In this document: piece by piece, positions 5,494-7,298 of the stretch
Numbering within the stretch: position 1 is the first letter of the stretch
Layout: each line of letters begins with the position of its first letter
Translations under genes and position numbers: made by a program
Assembly (NCBI GenBank): GCA_012515255.1
Contig: JAAYYR010000213.1
Span: 1 to 7,298 of the forward strand
Direction of reading: 5' to 3'
DNA: 7,298 nucleotides
From: Clostridia bacterium
GTDB taxonomy: Bacteria > Bacillota > Dehalobacteriia > UBA4068
The notes under the pieces: model-generated
Seen by the model: the letters and a program-made list of their open reading frames with translations, nothing else
Told to the model about the DNA's origin: nothing
Databases searched by the model: none

Positions 5494-5503
5494 CCAGTCC
5501 AAA

Positions 5504-5974
5504 CTAAAACTTGCTATGCTGACTGCGAATATTCTGCATTTCGGCAGCAATACTGTCAACATCCATAACCATTTCCATCATGCCGACCTGTTCTTCATAC
5601 AGATCAGAGGGAATTTCGTCTTTTATTTCAGCTTCGCAAATGTGATACACCCTGAGTCCCAACGAGACTCCTGCTAATGGACCAGCATAGGTGGGATCGC
5701 CAGCGGTAACGGTTTCAGCGGAAAGGCCTGCGGATTCACCCTCGGAAGAACCGAGAATGACCAGCATGTTTTCAGCACCGTTCTGCTCAGTAAGTTCAAG
5801 AATCCTCTTCTGGCTTTCCAGGTCCATAGCGCCTGCGGCTGTTCAGACAAAGCATTCAGTTGAAGAATAGACAACGTCGGCACCAGCCGCTTTGACGCAA
5901 TCTTCAATAGCGGGGCCCGGAACTCCGTCTCTGTCGCCAATGACGATGGTTTTTTTACCACTAATCAGGCTCAT
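5504..5974 (-). CDS. grdA: glycine/sarcosine/betaine reductase selenoprotein A, with in-frame UGA = Sec44
   Basis: GrdA is the small selenoprotein shared by glycine, sarcosine and betaine reductases. Its selenocysteine takes the carboxymethyl group from the substrate-activated protein B, and reductive cleavage leaves a selenide-sulfide that thioredoxin reduces. Read from the ATG at 5974, the frame gives 156 residues with one internal TGA at 5845-5843. The context is ECFVUTAAGAMDLE, so Cys41 and Sec44 form the known CxxU redox motif at the family's usual position. N-terminal features are KKTIVIGDRDGVPGPAIEDC, and the C-terminal part (GAENMLVILGSSEGESAG) also fits. GGGAGGAGG stands eight bases upstream, a very strong ribosome binding site suited to an abundant protein. 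A standard caller would start at ATG 5827 and lose 49 residues, including the active site. Selenocysteine insertion requires selA-D elsewhere in the genome. Confidence 0.97.
5810..5842 (-). promoter_or_regulatory. candidate bacterial SECIS element downstream of the grdA UGA
   Basis: Directly after the UGA, CAGG (5835-5832) can pair with CCTG (5822-5819) around a 9-nt loop, and outer GC/GC pairs (5839-5838 with 5814-5813) are possible. An alternative small hairpin CTGG-AAAG-CCAG (5821-5810) overlaps it. The position suits SelB recruitment, but both stems are short and the element is poorly conserved in Gram-positive bacteria, so the exact fold is uncertain. Confidence 0.35.
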
Positions 5975-5998
5975 GTTTTATCCTCCTCCCAATAATAT

Positions 5999-6030
5999 TT
6001 TATACAAAACCTTAAGCAAGGCTGTATAAA
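5999..6030 (-). other. stem-loop between trxA and grdA
   Basis: The 8-bp arms TTTATACA and TGTATAAA (5999-6006/6023-6030) enclose a second stem, CCTT/AAGG (6010-6013/6018-6021), with a 4-nt loop. It lies nearly in the middle of the 65-nt trxA-grdA gap. There is no T-run after it, only AT-rich sequence (TATAAAATATTATT) that could hold a -10. Possible roles are processing or 5' protection of the grdA message. Confidence 0.5.
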
Positions 6031-6039
6031 CGATAGAAC

Positions 6040-6360
6040 TTACACGTAGTACTTCTTGATCATCGCCTCAATGTTCTCACGCGTGGCGTCTTCTTTGATC
6101 AGTTCTTCGACTTTGGCCCCATTTTGATAAACAGCGATGGTGGGCAGGCCGAGGATTTTCTGGCTGATGGCCAGACGGCGGGCGGCAGTGGTATTAAAAG
6201 AAGTGAATTTGATCTTGTCGCCATATTTTTCCGCCATCTCATGGATAAAAGGCATCAAAGCGGCGCAAGGAACGCAGCCGTCGCCATAATAGTCGACAAG
6301 GGCTGTACCCTGAAATTGTAGAATTTCAGCCTCGAAGTTTTCTTTACCTAAATCCAGCAT
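6040..6360 (-). CDS. trxA: glycine-reductase-associated thioredoxin with GCVPC active site
   Basis: This small cytoplasmic redox protein (106 residues) has the thioredoxin fold and should reduce the selenide-sulfide of GrdA after each catalytic cycle. The active site is GCVPC (Cys29, Cys32) in place of the usual WCGPC. This Trp-to-Gly and Gly-to-Val change is known from thioredoxins linked to glycine reductase in amino-acid-fermenting clostridia. Other landmarks are LVDYYGDG before the active site, the cis-Pro loop GLPTIAVYQNG (Pro73), and a C-terminal helix ending KKYYV. The start at 6360 follows a GGGGG ribosome binding site in a 19-nt gap after trxB, so the two genes are probably cotranscribed with grdA downstream. 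The match to this specialised subgroup is strong; general housekeeping use is less likely. Confidence 0.95.
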   Translation of the reverse strand: MLDLGKENFEAEILQFQGTALVDYYGDGCVPCAALMPFIHEMAEKYGDKIKFTSFNTTAARRLAISQKILGLPTIAVYQNGAKVEELIKEDATRENIEAMIKKYYV

Positions 6361-6379
6361 CTTTGTGTCCCCCTAATTT

Positions 6380-7298
6380 TTATTCTACGCCTTCGATGTA
6401 TTTCCCGGCCTGAACGGCAGCGATAGCACCATCGGCGGCGGCAGTAACGACTTGTCGCAAGCTCTTTTTCCTGATATCGCCGGCGGCATAAACGCCGGGG
6501 ATATTGGTTTTCATATTCTCGTCGGTGATAATATAGCCGTCTTCCATGTCTACCAGGCCTTCAGCCACTCCGGCCTGCGGCTGATAGCCGATAAAAACGA
6601 AAACGCCAAAAGTACCGTCTTCTTCAGGGGCCAGGATCTCGGTCTCTACGCCGGTTTTGACGTTCTTGACCACAAAGCTCTCAAGAATGCCGTCGCCTTT
6701 CAGTTCCATGGGAATGGTATCCCATAAAAAGGCTACCTTGGGGTTGGCAAAGGCCTTTTCCTGGATGGATTTGACGGCGCGCAGCTCATCGCGGCGATGG
6801 ACGATCGTGACTTTGCGAGCAAATTTGGTCAGATACAGAGCCTCTTCAACAGCAGCGTCGCCGCCGCCGACCACATAGACTTCCATATCTTCAAAGAAAG
6901 CCGCGTCGCAGGTGGCGCAGTAGGAAACGCCCTTGCCGACCAGTTCTTTTTCACCGGGGCAGCCGATAGGCCGCGGGGAAGCGCCATTGGCGAGGATCAA
7001 AGTTTTAGTCAGGTATTCTCCGTTTTTGCCGACAATTTTCTTTACTTCGCCATCCAGCTCCAGCTTAACAATCGTATCAAAAACCTTTTGCGCGCCGAAT
7101 CTTTCGGCCTGTTTTTCCATGCGCTCAATCAGGGTCGAGCCACTATCGCCATGAACTTGACCGGGATAGTTTTCAATTTCAGAGGTAATAACGATTTGGC
7201 CGCCGATCTTTTCTTTCTCGATCATCAGCGTATCAAGACGGGCGCGGCCGGCGTAGCTTGCGGCAGACAGGCCGGCAGGGCCGGCGCCGATAACAATA
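6380..7298 (-). CDS. trxB: thioredoxin reductase (NADPH), 5' end beyond window
   Basis: This FAD-containing enzyme transfers electrons from NADPH to thioredoxin, here to the TrxA encoded 19 nt downstream. The visible 305 residues are nearly the whole protein (usually about 305-320); only a few N-terminal residues lie outside. Domains in order: the FAD-binding IVIGAGPAG at the edge, EKIGGQ and IENYPG of the FAD domain, the redox CATC motif (visible residues about 127-130) in SYCATCDAAFF, the NADPH-binding VGGGDAAVEEA and VHRRDELRA, and the C-terminal FAD-contacting GVYAAGDIRKKSLRQVVTAAADG. All key residues are present, and the HRRxxxR element supports NADPH rather than ferredoxin as donor. The internal ATG at 7225 is not the start, because the dinucleotide-binding motif lies upstream of it. 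Confidence 0.96.
   Translation of the reverse strand, partial: IVIGAGPAGLSAASYAGRARLDTLMIEKEKIGGQIVITSEIENYPGQVHGDSGSTLIERMEKQAERFGAQKVFDTIVKLELDGEVKKIVGKNGEYLTKTLILANGASPRPIGCPGEKELVGKGVSYCATCDAAFFEDMEVYVVGGGDAAVEEALYLTKFARKVTIVHRRDELRAVKSIQEKAFANPKVAFLWDTIPMELKGDGILESFVVKNVKTGVETEILAPEEDGTFGVFVFIGYQPQAGVAEGLVDMEDGYIITDENMKTNIPGVYAAGDIRKKSLRQVVTAAADGAIAAVQAGKYIEGVE

Noticed and set aside
5504..5827. grdA as a truncated 107-residue gene or a pseudogene
   Set aside because: The upstream codons encode the conserved GrdA N-terminus, and the single in-frame stop is a UGA at the known Sec44 position.
5674..5961. 95-codon minus-strand open frame overlapping grdA
   Set aside because: It is another frame of grdA; the GrdA frame with UGA read as Sec accounts for the whole region.
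1..7298. CRISPR array, insertion sequence, tRNA or rRNA
   Set aside because: No regularly spaced repeats, transposase-like frames, terminal inverted repeats, or tRNA or rRNA sequence were seen on either strand.

Overview
The window reads as a chromosomal piece of a strictly anaerobic, amino-acid-fermenting, low-to-mid GC Gram-positive-lineage bacterium (Bacillota). The clearest evidence is a glycine reductase (reductive Stickland) gene cluster with a selenocysteine-encoding grdA, strong AGGAGG-type ribosome binding sites and short intergenic gaps. The exact genus cannot be read from the sequence; a Negativicutes/Sporomusa-like or clostridial host is inference only.

Left part (1-1100). Bases 1-60 may hold the last codons of an upstream plus-strand gene, followed by a strong rho-independent terminator (89-126) and a GC-rich non-coding stretch with imperfect repeats (127-326). 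Next is a divergent pair: a 56-codon minus-strand gene of unknown function (340-510) and a 73-codon XRE-type repressor on the plus strand (604-825). The minus-strand gene has a near-consensus sigma-A promoter (TTGACA-17-TAGAAT), and a GGAC-N5-GTCC dyad lies exactly in its spacer, a likely operator for the neighbouring repressor.

Middle part (976-2640). A consensus TATAAT is followed directly by a fluoride (crcB-motif) riboswitch aptamer. The 3' strand of its pseudoknot is also the 5' arm of an intrinsic terminator, which is the layout of a fluoride-ON transcriptional switch. The controlled gene is a CPA2-family cation:proton antiporter-like membrane protein. Its best-placed start is the non-canonical codon ATA at 1127, just after a good Shine-Dalgarno; the first conventional alternative start is TTG at 1154. 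A convergent intergenic region follows, with a CCYG tetranucleotide tract, a second copy of the GC-rich repeat and a bidirectional terminator (2601-2636).

Right part (2653-7298), all minus strand, transcribed right to left: trxB (5' end outside the window), trxA (atypical GCVPC active site), grdA (in-frame UGA = Sec44), grdC and grdD (coupled by a TAATG overlap). TrxB moves electrons from NADPH to TrxA. TrxA reduces the selenide-sulfide of GrdA formed after each turnover. GrdC/GrdD take the acetyl group from GrdA and release acetyl phosphate, from which ATP is made. The substrate-specific subunits (grdE/grdB, or the sarcosine or betaine equivalents) are not between trxA and grdC and must lie upstream of the window or elsewhere. 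Hairpins between trxA and grdA and between grdA and grdC suggest differential expression within the operon.
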